The notes below the pieces were generated by a model, which saw only the letters and a list, made by a program, of their open reading frames with translations, was not told where the DNA came from and searched no databases. From assembly GCF_046533115.1 (NCBI RefSeq), contig NZ_JAJQRC010000008.1, forward strand, positions 38,837 to 102,836: DNA of 64,000 nucleotides. Direction: 5' to 3'. Position 1 is the first letter of the stretch, and every line of letters starts with the position of its first letter. The DNA is from JAIRMO01 sp046533115. Lineage in GTDB: Bacteria; Spirochaetota; Spirochaetia; Treponematales; Breznakiellaceae. Shown here in pieces: positions 18,451 through 27,094 of this stretch. Both the position numbers and the translations under genes were made by a program.

Positions 18451-18481
18451 TCTTTTTTTTACCAAATTACTAGCCCTAGGC

Positions 18482-18510
18482 TTGCTAAATACGAGGCAAA
18501 CTATTATAAT
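18482..18510 (+). promoter_or_regulatory. Sigma-70-type promoter for the envelope-protein cluster
   Basis: TTGCTA at 18482-18487 and TATAAT at 18505-18510 with a 17-bp spacer. It predicts a 5' leader of about 120 nt before the ATG at 18639. No recognised riboswitch is visible in that leader. Confidence 0.65.
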
Positions 18511-18638
18511 GCCCCCTAGTTTAGCGTTGGGGTCTCGGGGAGATCCTGATGCCGTGTTGTCCTATAAGGGACAGTCCATGTCCACCTTTAGAAAAATCGT
18601 TATTTCAGTGCAAATTTCAATGCAAAAGGAGAAAAAAA

Positions 18639-19304
18639 ATGAAGAGGATGTTGTTCATTTTCGTGGGATTGGCGATGATCTCCATCCATGGATTTGCCCT
18701 TGGAGGTTCTGATTCAAGCGCTAGCCGTAAGGGAGAGGGGGGTACCCAGTATGTGATTGAAACCCCCAATCTTGATGAGGTCAGGATACAGGTTCCGCTG
18801 CCCCGCAGGAATGCGGGTATTCAGCGGGCGGGGAGTCCGGTCTATGCCCTTCCGGCTGATGCCTTGGCTCCCGAGGCGGAACGCATTCCCCCGCCGGTAT
18901 ATGCGATTTCCGGGGTCAGGGGCCAGGAAATACGGGAAGTAAAGGAATTACGGGAAATCGGAAGAAATACCTATGCAGTGACCTGGGAAGTCGTTGACAT
19001 CGTGGTTGAATTGCCCGAAGGCGAGACCTTCTCTCAGGGCATATTAGAAGGGGAAGATGTCAGTGATTGGATTGAAAACCTTCCCGACGGGCTTGAAGCA
19101 ACGGCCCACAAGGTAAAGAAGGGTGCAAACTCCATCAAAATCTATATTTCCGGTATCCCAACCGTAACGATGCGGGAGCTGATCCGGGTGAATATCCCCG
19201 GAACCTACCTTACCCGCGGGAATTCCCGGGCCTTTGTTTCACCGACAGAAGAGGCATCCTTCCAGTCTTGGCAAGAAGGTCAAACCGCCGCGGATAACAA
19301 CTAA
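18639..19304 (+). CDS. Exported protein with one copy of a GLKA/SGIP envelope module
   Basis: 221 residues from the ATG at 18639, chosen because AAAGGAG precedes it and a signal peptide begins there (MKRMLFIFVGLAMISIHGFA). I do not recognise a named family. The C-terminal 90 residues (DVSDWIENLPDGLEATAHKV, then IYISGIPTVTMRELIRVNIP) match two stretches of the next gene, so the pair share a repeated domain. It is probably periplasmic or surface-exposed. It opens the 18.6-23.5 kb cluster and is followed after 33 bp by the lipoprotein gene. Confidence 0.8.
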   Translation: MKRMLFIFVGLAMISIHGFALGGSDSSASRKGEGGTQYVIETPNLDEVRIQVPLPRRNAGIQRAGSPVYALPADALAPEAERIPPPVYAISGVRGQEIREVKELREIGRNTYAVTWEVVDIVVELPEGETFSQGILEGEDVSDWIENLPDGLEATAHKVKKGANSIKIYISGIPTVTMRELIRVNIPGTYLTRGNSRAFVSPTEEASFQSWQEGQTAADNN

Positions 19305-19337
19305 CCGGTAAAAAAATCAGGAAGGGAGAAAACAGAA

Positions 19338-20876
19338 ATGAAAAAGCATTTTATAGCGTATACGTTGATAGTAGCAGGGTTTATCGTGTTTAGCTTTTCG
19401 GGATGTAGTACGGTTGCCCCTCCCCCGGCAGCCGGACCGGTGGGCTTTCCCCTGATCGACATCGTGGATGCGGAAGTTGAGATTGCCGACGAGTCCCAGT
19501 TTGCCGCAAAGGAAGAGGTCCAATGGAACCGAAGTACGAATACCAAAATCATCGGGGGTTCCCTGGGCATAAAAATCGTTCCCAAGGACATCACGATTAC
19601 CCTTATTGAGACAGCTATTCAGGTTCCGATACGGAACAAAGCCGATATAACGAGTTGGTTTCTCAATATTCCCCGGGGCTTAAAAGCCACGGCCCATGCC
19701 CTGGATCCCAAAGCAAAATACGCGGCCGAGAAGGGGGCCACCACGGTTATCGCCACCATTGAGGGCATTCCGCTGCAACCGATCAATCAGCCTATCAAGA
19801 TCCGGGTGCCCTGGGAAGTAACCAACCGTTCATGGGATTTTGATATTCCGATGGACCGGGACCGCCGCTTTGAGGTCTACGGGGTGGATGTGGGTTCTGT
19901 TATTGTCGGGGGCGCGGTCAACCGGCCGATTGATGCCAAGACCTTCAGGATCGGATTTGGCGGTACTAAGCTGGCGAAGGGCATTGATCAGGGGACCGAT
20001 ATTTCCCATTGGTTTACCAACCTTCCCCGGGGTTTAAAGGCTGTTGTATCGGAAGATACCGTACCGATTTCCGAAGATGAAGACGCAGCCCAAAACGAAA
20101 CCCAATACCAATATGTGGACCTGAGCGTTGACTCCACCGGTGACCAAGACCCGGACACGCCTAACCAACAATTCCTGCAGGTAACTATCAGCGGAACCCC
20201 GACGGTTCAGTTAAAAGAACGGATACGGATCAGTATTCCTGCGGATATCACCACCGCCAATATAGCCATGGTAATTCGCCCGTCGGATAAAGCCCGGTAC
20301 GACATCGGCTCCTATTCGTCCGTCGCCGCGGAAGACATTGAGCTGCGAACCGGGTCAAACTGGCGGGGCGTCCAGGAAGGCTGGGGGCTTGTCGGTCCCG
20401 AAGTCTTTAAGTCCAAAGATTTTACCCCGCTTGGAATCATCCAGCTTCAGTCTGAATCGGTTTACCAAATGGGAGCGGATGGGGAGTATCACTGGACCGG
20501 CGATTACATTACCTACGGGGAACTGATGGCCGAGGCCAAGAAACTCAATGCCCATGCGATTATCGATGTGGTCCTGGATTACAATGACCAGGTTAATGAG
20601 ATCATTGAACGGCGCCATATTGCCGATGGTCATGAACCCTCGCCCCTGGAAAGGAGCAAGCTTGAAAAAGGCCTTATCACCGAGGAAGATGATCCCAATG
20701 GGGGAAAGATCTATGTTGAGAAGATTTCGGTGACCAACCGAACCTGGACTGGTACGGCCCTGGCTATTCAGTATGCGCCTGCCTATCCGCCGAGCGGCGA
20801 GATATACGTCCCCGCATATCCGGATCCGGAGCTTGCAAAGCTCCAGGCGGAGTCCCAGGCGAATTCAAAAAGATAG
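19338..20876 (+). CDS. Lipoprotein with repeated GLKA/SGTP modules
   Basis: 512 residues. The signal peptide has lipobox FSGC (Cys23), so it is a predicted lipoprotein. Two internal copies of an approximately 95-residue module occur (around residues 85-165 and 205-320), each with an ITSWFLNIPRGLKA-like core and ending in an IRV/IRISIP strand. The C-terminal third has LGIIQLQSES and TYGELMAEAKKLNAHAIIDV, reminiscent of YbjQ-type small domains, with low certainty. RBS AGGGAG precedes the ATG. The product is probably an outer-membrane or periplasmic structural lipoprotein; the function is unknown. A pair of perfect hairpins follows the stop codon. Confidence 0.85.
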   Translation: MKKHFIAYTLIVAGFIVFSFSGCSTVAPPPAAGPVGFPLIDIVDAEVEIADESQFAAKEEVQWNRSTNTKIIGGSLGIKIVPKDITITLIETAIQVPIRNKADITSWFLNIPRGLKATAHALDPKAKYAAEKGATTVIATIEGIPLQPINQPIKIRVPWEVTNRSWDFDIPMDRDRRFEVYGVDVGSVIVGGAVNRPIDAKTFRIGFGGTKLAKGIDQGTDISHWFTNLPRGLKAVVSEDTVPISEDEDAAQNETQYQYVDLSVDSTGDQDPDTPNQQFLQVTISGTPTVQLKERIRISIPADITTANIAMVIRPSDKARYDIGSYSSVAAEDIELRTGSNWRGVQEGWGLVGPEVFKSKDFTPLGIIQLQSESVYQMGADGEYHWTGDYITYGELMAEAKKLNAHAIIDVVLDYNDQVNEIIERRHIADGHEPSPLERSKLEKGLITEEDDPNGGKIYVEKISVTNRTWTGTALAIQYAPAYPPSGEIYVPAYPDPELAKLQAESQANSKR

Positions 20877-20884
20877 TCATGAGC

Positions 20885-20955
20885 GGCTGGTTTCAAAACC
20901 AACCGGGTTTTGAAACCAGCCCATTGTCCCATGGGTGATTTGTAATCACCCATGG
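20885..20955. repeat. Two abutting perfect hairpins between envelope genes
   Basis: Hairpin 1: GGCTGGTTTCAAAACC (20885-20900) against GGTTTTGAAACCAGCC (20906-20921), 16 bp perfect, 5-nt loop. Hairpin 2: CCATGGGTGATT (20929-20940) against AATCACCCATGG (20944-20955), 12 bp perfect, 3-nt loop. Neither has a T-run, so they are not classic intrinsic terminators. They could stabilise the upstream mRNA 3' end. Hairpin 1 belongs to the dispersed TTTCAAAACC family. Confidence 0.85.
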
Positions 20956-21026
20956 GTTTGTATGCGCCTTTGACTCCGCGCAGCCGTATTCGGAGATGTG
21001 AGCGGTTTTATGCTGAGGAGAAAAAA

Positions 21027-21974
21027 ATGAAATCAAAATCGTTTGGTGCCGGAGCCCTGGGGGTCCTGTTGTTTTTTGCCGGACAAAGCTTCCCGGTACC
21101 GGCAGAAACCTTACCGGCGCCTGACCGGGAAAGCTCGATTATCGACCAGGAAACTTCGGCCCTCCCCGCACCGGATCGGGACGCTTCGACCCTCTCTGTA
21201 CCGGATCGGGAAACTTTGATCATCCCCGGCCCGGAGCAGGGGACATCCTCAGAGCCTTCCCGGTCATCCCGGCGGGCGGCCGAGCCCGGCCGGCGGCAAG
21301 AAGAAGCCCCGGCCGGGACCACCAGCAGATCCCCCCGGGAAGCACCGGCGGCGGCCCCTGCTGCCTCGAACAGAGCTTCCGCTGTTTCGGAGACCCCTCC
21401 TCCCCGGAGTCCACCGGATCGGGGCCTGTTTTTTGGGGCCCTGGTCGGCATGAACTCCCTTTCCTATGATACCGACGACACCGACTGGGAAGGTCTGGAT
21501 ATAGAGGGAAACCCAACCTTTGGCGGGGGCCTGTTCTTCGGCATGGACTTTGGCATGGTGGTTGCCCAGGCCGAAGCCCTATTCAGGGCTGATAAGGGCA
21601 CTATAGAAAATGTACCGGGTTTTGATGAGGGCACGGGTCTTTCCTTCCTGCTTCCGCTTATTGTTAAAGGGGATTTTCATCTGGGGCCGGTGGTCCTGCA
21701 GCCTTTGGCAGGGCTCTACTTCAATTTTGCCCTGGGGGATCTGGAATTGAGCGGCACCTATGGTGGAAAGGAACCCTATGCGAATCCCCTCATGGGCTTG
21801 ATGGTTGGGGGGGATGTAGGCATACGTTTTGGAAGGAACCTCATCTTCCTGGACCTCCGTTATGCGACGGACCTGGGTAAAACGGCGGTGGGAAACGACC
21901 CCATGACCGCATGGCGCCGCTCGGCTTTTGTGTTAAACCTTGGATATCAGTTTTTTGTATGGAGGAAAACATGA
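21027..21974 (+). CDS. Outer-membrane beta-barrel protein with Pro-rich N-terminal repeats
   Basis: 315 residues from the ATG at 21027, chosen because GAGGAG precedes it and a signal peptide begins there (ending near PVPAETL). Residues about 28-75 hold degenerate repeats of the form L(P/S)(A/V)PDR(E/D). A low-complexity Ser/Ala/Pro linker follows to about residue 140. The rest alternates in beta-barrel fashion (GLFFGALVGMNSLSYD, GGGLFFGMDFGMVVAQAEAL, NLIFLDLRYATDLG) and ends in an aromatic strand, typical of OmpA/OprF-like eight-stranded barrels. Localisation is therefore predicted as outer membrane. The stop overlaps the start of the next lipoprotein gene by 4 bases. Confidence 0.82.
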   Translation: MKSKSFGAGALGVLLFFAGQSFPVPAETLPAPDRESSIIDQETSALPAPDRDASTLSVPDRETLIIPGPEQGTSSEPSRSSRRAAEPGRRQEEAPAGTTSRSPREAPAAAPAASNRASAVSETPPPRSPPDRGLFFGALVGMNSLSYDTDDTDWEGLDIEGNPTFGGGLFFGMDFGMVVAQAEALFRADKGTIENVPGFDEGTGLSFLLPLIVKGDFHLGPVVLQPLAGLYFNFALGDLELSGTYGGKEPYANPLMGLMVGGDVGIRFGRNLIFLDLRYATDLGKTAVGNDPMTAWRRSAFVLNLGYQFFVWRKT

Positions 21975-22495
21975 AAAAAATGATTATTGCCGGGTTATTA
22001 GGTGTGGTTCTAGCCCTGGGCTTTTCGGGCTGTGATGCTGAGCTGGATCCCTCTGATGAGGGGGACAGTGCGTTCAGTAAACCACGGGGAGAACTGACGA
22101 TTAGCAATATAAATTCCGGGGTTATTATTACGAGTGTTAAGGTGTACAAAGAAACAGGACGTCCGGCAGATTTGGATGCTCTGAATAGATACCAGTCCCC
22201 GATAGCGATCGCATATGGCATTTCTAACTCAAAGCCTACGGTTACTTTGTCTACATATACGGGGAACTCCGTATGGGATGGTACGGGATCTTATGGTGTC
22301 TTTCTTGCGATTTCGTACGTCCTGAATAATCCGAATATTCCGAGTACTGAGCCCCCCCCTATAGTAGGTTACTGGGCGGCGCTCACCTTTGACAAGGGAA
22401 GGGCAGCGGCTAGTTTTAGTGGATTTGTTTCTATACGTGCTCCTGAGCCTGTCTCTCCCTCTCTCTCCCTCCCAGAAGGGGCGCCAAGCAGTTAA
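21971..22495 (+). CDS. Small lipoprotein of unknown function
   Basis: 174 residues from the ATG at 21971, overlapping the previous stop (ATGA) and preceded by GGAGG. The signal peptide has lipobox FSGC (Cys21). The body is beta-rich (GELTISNINSGVIITSVKVY) with no motif I recognise. Codon use is visibly more AT-rich than in its neighbours, which may indicate later acquisition or weak selection. The C-terminus is Ser/Pro-rich and low in complexity. Coupling to the barrel gene suggests joint expression at the envelope (inference). Confidence 0.75.
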   Translation: MKKMIIAGLLGVVLALGFSGCDAELDPSDEGDSAFSKPRGELTISNINSGVIITSVKVYKETGRPADLDALNRYQSPIAIAYGISNSKPTVTLSTYTGNSVWDGTGSYGVFLAISYVLNNPNIPSTEPPPIVGYWAALTFDKGRAAASFSGFVSIRAPEPVSPSLSLPEGAPSS

Positions 22496-22547
22496 TCCCA
22501 ATCGGAGAAACTCGATTGTTTCTCATTGTTGCTAAGGAGGAAGCAGT

Positions 22548-23465
22548 TTGAAGGGTATTTTCCGGAACGTTTTTTTTGTGGTTATTGTCGTGAGTCTTAT
22601 GGGCTGCGCCACCGGCAAGCCGCTGTTGATTGCCGATCTGGATGAAATCGGATGGGACCGGACGGATCTGTTTCAGTGTTACCTTTCGACCCAGCTTACC
22701 CTGACGAAACTGTCCGATGATGCCGGAGCGGCGTCCGTCAGTTTCAGCCGGGACGGGATGGCCCTGGTCCGGGATACCCGGCTGACGATAGTCTTGCCGG
22801 CCTCTCTGGAGGGGCGGATCCTCAACTATAACCGGCGGGACCAGTTCCTCTTCGTGGCGTTTGAGGAGGGCAGCGCGGTCCTCCCCTTTGCCCGGGACCA
22901 GCAGGGCCAGTTCAGCCTGATGACTACGGTGGACCAACAGGAGCTTGAATTTGTGGCGTATGAAGGGGTCCGGTATAAAGCGAGTTATACCGGGCCGAAA
23001 CCCCACTTAAACGTCGTGATTAACCGAACCCAGGGCGATTTGCGGCGTCAGATGCAGGGCCGCCAGGTCCAGGCCGCTTCACGCATGGAAGAGGCGATCC
23101 GCCGGATCAGCGAAAAATTTATCGGGGTCCTCCCTGAAAATGGGATCATCGCGGTGCTGAACGTTTATGCCCAAGAGAAAGACAGCGCCCTGCTCATCAC
23201 GGATGAGCTGCAATTCCAGCTGGTTGAGTCAGGTAAATTCAGGGTCGTTGACCGGAGCTCCCTGGAACTGATCCGGGCCGAACAGAATTTCCAAATGTCC
23301 GGCGCGGTGAGCGACGAATCAGCGGTTTCCATCGGCAATTTCCTGGGGGCGAATATCGTCATCACCGGTGAAGTGAGCGGTTCCGGCGATACCCGCCGCC
23401 TGACCATGAAAGCCCTGGACGTCAAAACCGGTGAAATCATCGCCAACGCCCGGGAGCAGCTGTAA
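22548..23465 (+). CDS. CsgG/LpoB-like lipoprotein
   Basis: 305 residues. TTG start preceded by AAGGAGG at the right spacing. Signal peptide with lipobox LMGC (Cys20). The C-terminal 120 residues are a CsgG/LpoB-type alpha/beta domain: IIAVLNVYAQEKDSALLITD, then GKFRVVDRSSLELIRAEQNF, then SIGNFLGANIVITGEVSGSG and LDVKTGEIIANAREQL. LpoB members activate penicillin-binding proteins, while CsgG members form secretion channels; no curli genes are present, so neither role can be assigned. It is the last gene of the envelope cluster and is followed by a repeat region. Confidence 0.82.
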   Translation: MKGIFRNVFFVVIVVSLMGCATGKPLLIADLDEIGWDRTDLFQCYLSTQLTLTKLSDDAGAASVSFSRDGMALVRDTRLTIVLPASLEGRILNYNRRDQFLFVAFEEGSAVLPFARDQQGQFSLMTTVDQQELEFVAYEGVRYKASYTGPKPHLNVVINRTQGDLRRQMQGRQVQAASRMEEAIRRISEKFIGVLPENGIIAVLNVYAQEKDSALLITDELQFQLVESGKFRVVDRSSLELIRAEQNFQMSGAVSDESAVSIGNFLGANIVITGEVSGSGDTRRLTMKALDVKTGEIIANAREQL

Positions 23466-23500
23466 CCGGAGCATCAGGATAAACGCATAGGAATTTTTAA

Positions 23501-24000
23501 CCACGAACCACTCGAACACCACGAACGGGGGAAAAATTAACCGCAAAGTAGTACCTTGTAAACATTAAACGGCCATGCATATACAGAATTAAGAAATTCA
23601 CCACAAAGGCGCAGAAGGCGCAGAAGGAGAGGAGTGAGGAGTGAGGAGAATGAGGAATAACGGCTCACTTTCATTATTTATTCTTCCTTCTTAATTCTTT
23701 CCTTATTCGCCTTCTTCGCCTTTGTGGTCAAATTCTCTTTAAGGTCCATGGTACCAGGTGCTGGATGGCGCCTTTGTGGTCAAATTCTTTTTAAGGTCCA
23801 TGGGACCAGGTACTGGATGGCGCCTTTGTGGTCAAATTCTTTTTAAGGTCCATGGGACCAGGTACTGGATGGCGCCTTTGTGGTCAAAATCTCTTTTTCC
23901 TTGTTCGTGAGGTTTGTGTGGTTCGTGGTTATCTTTTTTGTCCTTTGTGGTCAAATTCTCTTTTTCCGTGTTCGTGAGGTTTGTGTGGTCCGTGGTTATT
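23501..24000. repeat. Long nested inverted-repeat element, copy C
   Basis: The outer left arm AACCACGAACCACTCGAAC (from about 23500) faces the outer right arm GTGTGGTCCGTGGTTA (to about 23999). An inner pair is TTCACCACAAAGGCGCAGAAGG near 23596-23620 against CCTTCTTCGCCTTTGTGGTC-like DNA near 23708-23730. A 52-bp tandem repeat sits in the right half. This is the largest copy of the family in the window and fills almost all of the 23466-24094 gap. ORFs read through it are not credible. Confidence 0.8.
23717..23893. repeat. 52-bp tandem repeat, three full copies plus a partial
   Basis: Units begin CGCCTTTGTGGTCAAATTCT at 23717, 23769 and 23821, each exactly 52 bp. A partial unit begins at 23873. 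Copies 2 and 3 are identical. Copy 1 differs from them by a few substitutions. A related single unit (ACCAGGTGCTGGATGGCGTC) occurs near 27300-27325 in another copy of the family, so unit number varies between loci. Confidence 0.9.
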
Positions 24001-24094
24001 TTTTCTGTGCTTTGTTGAAACCGAGCATTGCCGGAGCCTGTTCGTACTTGTTAACTTTGTTTGTTTTATGGTAAATTATTATCTGGGGCGTGGG

Positions 24095-26221
24095 ATGAAA
24101 GCGAGGATGTATTCCATCGGCATCAAACTGCTGGCGCCGATTTTTATCTGTTTGGTTCTTTTCGGAATCGTTCTCATGTTTACGATCAATATCCTTACCA
24201 CCTCTACGTCCGCCGATTCCTTTAAGGAGGGTATTGACCAGAAGGATGATCTGGTCTACCGCCTTATCGAAGAAGAAACGGCGCTGCTGGAAAAGAAAGC
24301 CCGGTGGTTTGCCGTCTTTGCCGGGGACGAGGGGATCATCACGGCGCTTGACGCCGGCGCGGACCCCGCACGGTTTCAGGCCCGGTTTGACGCGCTCACC
24401 GGGGCCCTGGATGTGGACGGCATTGCCCTGGCGGACCGGGACGGGTATCTCCTCATCAACAGCGGCGGTTCCGAAGGCGCCCGCTATGTCAGGACCATTG
24501 TTTCCTATACCGATGACCAGGAGTGCGTTACCCGGATGTACTCCCTGGACAACAGCCTGGAGCTTATCTCCGCGATCCCGGTAATGGAAAACGGCAGCCT
24601 GAGCGGCTACGGCTTTATCGAACACAGCATCCAGTCCCAAAAATTTGCGGACGAGCTGCAGCAGCTGACCCAGTGCGAGGTAGACATCTACCAGGGGCCC
24701 CTGCACCGCAGCAGTTCCACGGGGATGTCTTCGGTTTCAGTGGGCAGACAGGAATGGATCACCCCCTTTACCGGCAGCCTCTCATCGGATCACGACATGA
24801 TGATCGATACGGTCCTGGGCCTGGGGGAGACCTACCGGGGAAATTATACCGCGGCAGGGGTCGAATACTATGGGATTCACTTCCCCCTAAAGGATTTTTC
24901 CGATTCCCGGGTGGGGATCGTTTCCATGAGCCTCCCCATGACCAGCGTCGAGGAGACGGTGGGCCTTATCAACCGGGTGGTGGGTCCCCTGATGTTCGGG
25001 GGCATCGCGATCCTCCTGGTGGTTTTCTTCCTGCTGCTCCGCTTTATCGTCATTACCCCCCTCAGATCCACCGCTTCCGTTACCGCATCGGTGTCTGAAA
25101 ATTTAAGTTCCAAAGAAGCGGATTTTACCTATCAGATACCGGTGAAACGCCGGGACGAGATCGGGGTCATTACCCGAAGCATCAACGGTTTTATCGCTTC
25201 CCTGCGGAGCCTGATGAGCCAGCTCAAGCATGCCCAGAATTCCCTGCAGGAAATTGGGGAAAACTTAAGTGACCGGTCCGAGGAATCGGTCCAGGCGAAT
25301 GCCCGGATCATGGACGCAGCCCTGGCCATCAAGGGACAGACCGAAGGCCAGACCCGCTCCCTGGAACGGACCAACGAGGTGCTGCGGGACACCGTCGGAG
25401 CCCTGGAAGGGCTCAATGCCCTGATAGCGGATCAGAACCAGGCGGTGGCCGCCTCTTCCACGTCGGTGGAAGAAATGGCGAACACGATCAACGCGGTACA
25501 GATCGCGATACAGGAGCTGAAGAACCAGTTCCAGTCCCTGGTTACGGTGGCCGACTCGGGGAAGGGGCAGCTTGAGGCGGTGGACAAGCAGATCCAGGCC
25601 ATCCTCGCCCAGTCCCAGTCCCTGGTGGGGGCTAACCGGGTTATCGCCCAGATAGCCAGCAGGACCAACCTGCTGTCCATGAACGCCGCGATTGAGGCGG
25701 CCCATGCGGGCTCTGCCGGGGTAGGCTTTGCCGTGGTGGCCGAGGAGATCCGGGGCCTGGCCGAAAACTCCCAGTCCCAGTCCCAGGCCATAAAACAGGA
25801 ACTGACCGGTATTGCCAAGGCGGTTGAGGATACGGTACACATCTCCGCCGCTTCCCAGGAGGCATTCCGGCTGGTCTCGGAGCAGATCAGCGCCACCGAT
25901 TCCTTTATCCAGCATATTGATACGGCCATGGAAGCCCAGCTGGGGGCTTCCGGGGAAATACAGAAGGCCCTGGAGCGGATCAACGCCGCCTCTTCCCGGG
26001 TCGGGGCCACCTCGACGGATATGACCGGCCACATGGGGGATGTCAAAAAGGAGATGGATGAACTTACCGCCATTGTCCAGGCCATTCAGCAGGGGATCAT
26101 CGGTATGGGGGACAGCGCCCAGGAGGTCAACAAGGCCGCCGAAGCGGTGCTGGATCTTGCCAAGGATACCCACCGGAACATTCAAATTATGGAAGGAACC
26201 ATCGGCGCCTTTAAGGTATAG
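24095..26221 (+). CDS. Membrane methyl-accepting chemotaxis protein
   Basis: 708 residues if started at the ATG at 24095; upstream in-frame starts lie in repeat DNA and are unlikely. TM1 spans about residues 9-30, a periplasmic sensor about 30-300, TM2 about 305-325 (GGIAILLVVFFLLLRFIVI), HAMP about 326-385, then a long coiled-coil signalling domain. The hairpin tip is clear (RTNLLSMNAAIEAAHAGSAG, then FAVVAEEIRGLAE). It couples to CheA/CheW at the receptor array. The sensor is not assigned; length suggests a double-Cache type. It has no che genes nearby. The ribosome-binding site is weak. Confidence 0.9.
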   Translation: MKARMYSIGIKLLAPIFICLVLFGIVLMFTINILTTSTSADSFKEGIDQKDDLVYRLIEEETALLEKKARWFAVFAGDEGIITALDAGADPARFQARFDALTGALDVDGIALADRDGYLLINSGGSEGARYVRTIVSYTDDQECVTRMYSLDNSLELISAIPVMENGSLSGYGFIEHSIQSQKFADELQQLTQCEVDIYQGPLHRSSSTGMSSVSVGRQEWITPFTGSLSSDHDMMIDTVLGLGETYRGNYTAAGVEYYGIHFPLKDFSDSRVGIVSMSLPMTSVEETVGLINRVVGPLMFGGIAILLVVFFLLLRFIVITPLRSTASVTASVSENLSSKEADFTYQIPVKRRDEIGVITRSINGFIASLRSLMSQLKHAQNSLQEIGENLSDRSEESVQANARIMDAALAIKGQTEGQTRSLERTNEVLRDTVGALEGLNALIADQNQAVAASSTSVEEMANTINAVQIAIQELKNQFQSLVTVADSGKGQLEAVDKQIQAILAQSQSLVGANRVIAQIASRTNLLSMNAAIEAAHAGSAGVGFAVVAEEIRGLAENSQSQSQAIKQELTGIAKAVEDTVHISAASQEAFRLVSEQISATDSFIQHIDTAMEAQLGASGEIQKALERINAASSRVGATSTDMTGHMGDVKKEMDELTAIVQAIQQGIIGMGDSAQEVNKAAEAVLDLAKDTHRNIQIMEGTIGAFKV

Positions 26222-26285
26222 GGAATCCCCGGAAACTCCGATGGGTTTTCGGGGGCGTTGCGGGGGCGGAAAGCAGACGGCCGTG

Positions 26286-26343
26286 CCCCCGCAGAGGGGG
26301 GTACGCCGCAATGAAATGCGGCGTAGGGGGGAGGCTTCCCCCC
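26286..26343. repeat. Three abutting hairpins before the 26372 gene
   Basis: CCCCC (26286-26290) pairs with GGGGG (26296-26300). TACGCCGCA (26302-26310) pairs perfectly with TGCGGCGTA (26317-26325). GGGGGGA (26326-26332) pairs with TCCCCCC (26337-26343). There is almost no unpaired base between stems and no T-run. The block lies in the 150-bp gap after the MCP and 29 bp before the next ATG. Terminator, mRNA stabiliser or leader element are all possible. Confidence 0.7.
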
Positions 26344-26371
26344 TCATTTGCTAGTGCAAAGGGGGTTGGTT

Positions 26372-27085
26372 ATGCGTAAGTTGGGGTTGGCTGCCCTTTT
26401 GACCGCGTTTTGGGGCGGGCTGGTCTTTGCCCAGGATCTGACTATTGATTACCGGTACAATGTTTCCGGCGTTAAAGACGGGAATTATTTGTCCTACCGC
26501 TCGGCCATACGGTATATCGCGGCGGATAAAGACGCCTTTGACGCGGTGTCCGGGGCGTCCAAACAGAAGTCCACCTCCCTTTTTGCCCCGATTCAGACGG
26601 ACATCATGGGACGGGCGACCATCTCCTCGGGTTTTCGGGGGCTGCTGCTTTTTCCCCTGGCGCCGGACACGATACGTACCGACGATAACCTGCACATATA
26701 CCGGGAGGGGCCGGTCATCACCATGGAATACGTCCACCGGGGCGTGGCCTACCGTATTCAAACCGACCGCAGCGGCAACATCGGCTTTCCCCGGGGAAGC
26801 TATGTGATGCGTACCGTCGGTTATATCCAGGGCGAGGGGCCTCAGGTGATCTCCCGGGACTTTGCCCGGGACATGACCGCCGCCACCATAGACTGGAAGA
26901 AGGTGTGGGACCCCGGCGTCCCCTCGGGGCAGATCGTGGCCGCCGGTAACGACGCCAAGACCGGCCCCATTCAGAACGACTACGGCGACATGATGGCCAT
27001 GTTCAACTGGGACGGCACCCTGGAGGTGAAATTTGAGGCCCCGATTCTGACCATACAGGGGGTCCTGCGGCCGGTTAAGCGGTGA
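26372..27085 (+). CDS. Exported protein of unknown function
   Basis: 237 residues from the ATG at 26372 (AAAGGGGG upstream). A cleavable signal peptide (LAALLTAFWGGLVFAQ) is predicted, so the protein should be periplasmic. The mature part has beta-strand-like blocks (LTIDYRYNVSGV, GPVITMEYVHRGVAYRIQTD) and ends in a short strand-like segment (LEVKFEAPILTIQGVL). I do not recognise the family. It follows the chemoreceptor in the same direction after three hairpins; a functional link to chemotaxis is not shown. Confidence 0.8.
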   Translation: MRKLGLAALLTAFWGGLVFAQDLTIDYRYNVSGVKDGNYLSYRSAIRYIAADKDAFDAVSGASKQKSTSLFAPIQTDIMGRATISSGFRGLLLFPLAPDTIRTDDNLHIYREGPVITMEYVHRGVAYRIQTDRSGNIGFPRGSYVMRTVGYIQGEGPQVISRDFARDMTAATIDWKKVWDPGVPSGQIVAAGNDAKTGPIQNDYGDMMAMFNWDGTLEVKFEAPILTIQGVLRPVKR

Positions 27086-27094
27086 TATGCTACA

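Noticed and set aside
23717..23893. CRISPR-like tandem array
   Set aside because: The 52-bp units are directly adjacent with no unique spacers, and no cas genes are present.
23880..24074. Hydrophobic small frames in the 24 kb repeat
   Set aside because: Phe/Val-rich translation arises from the GTGGTTCGTGG repeat; no ribosome-binding site or conservation signal.
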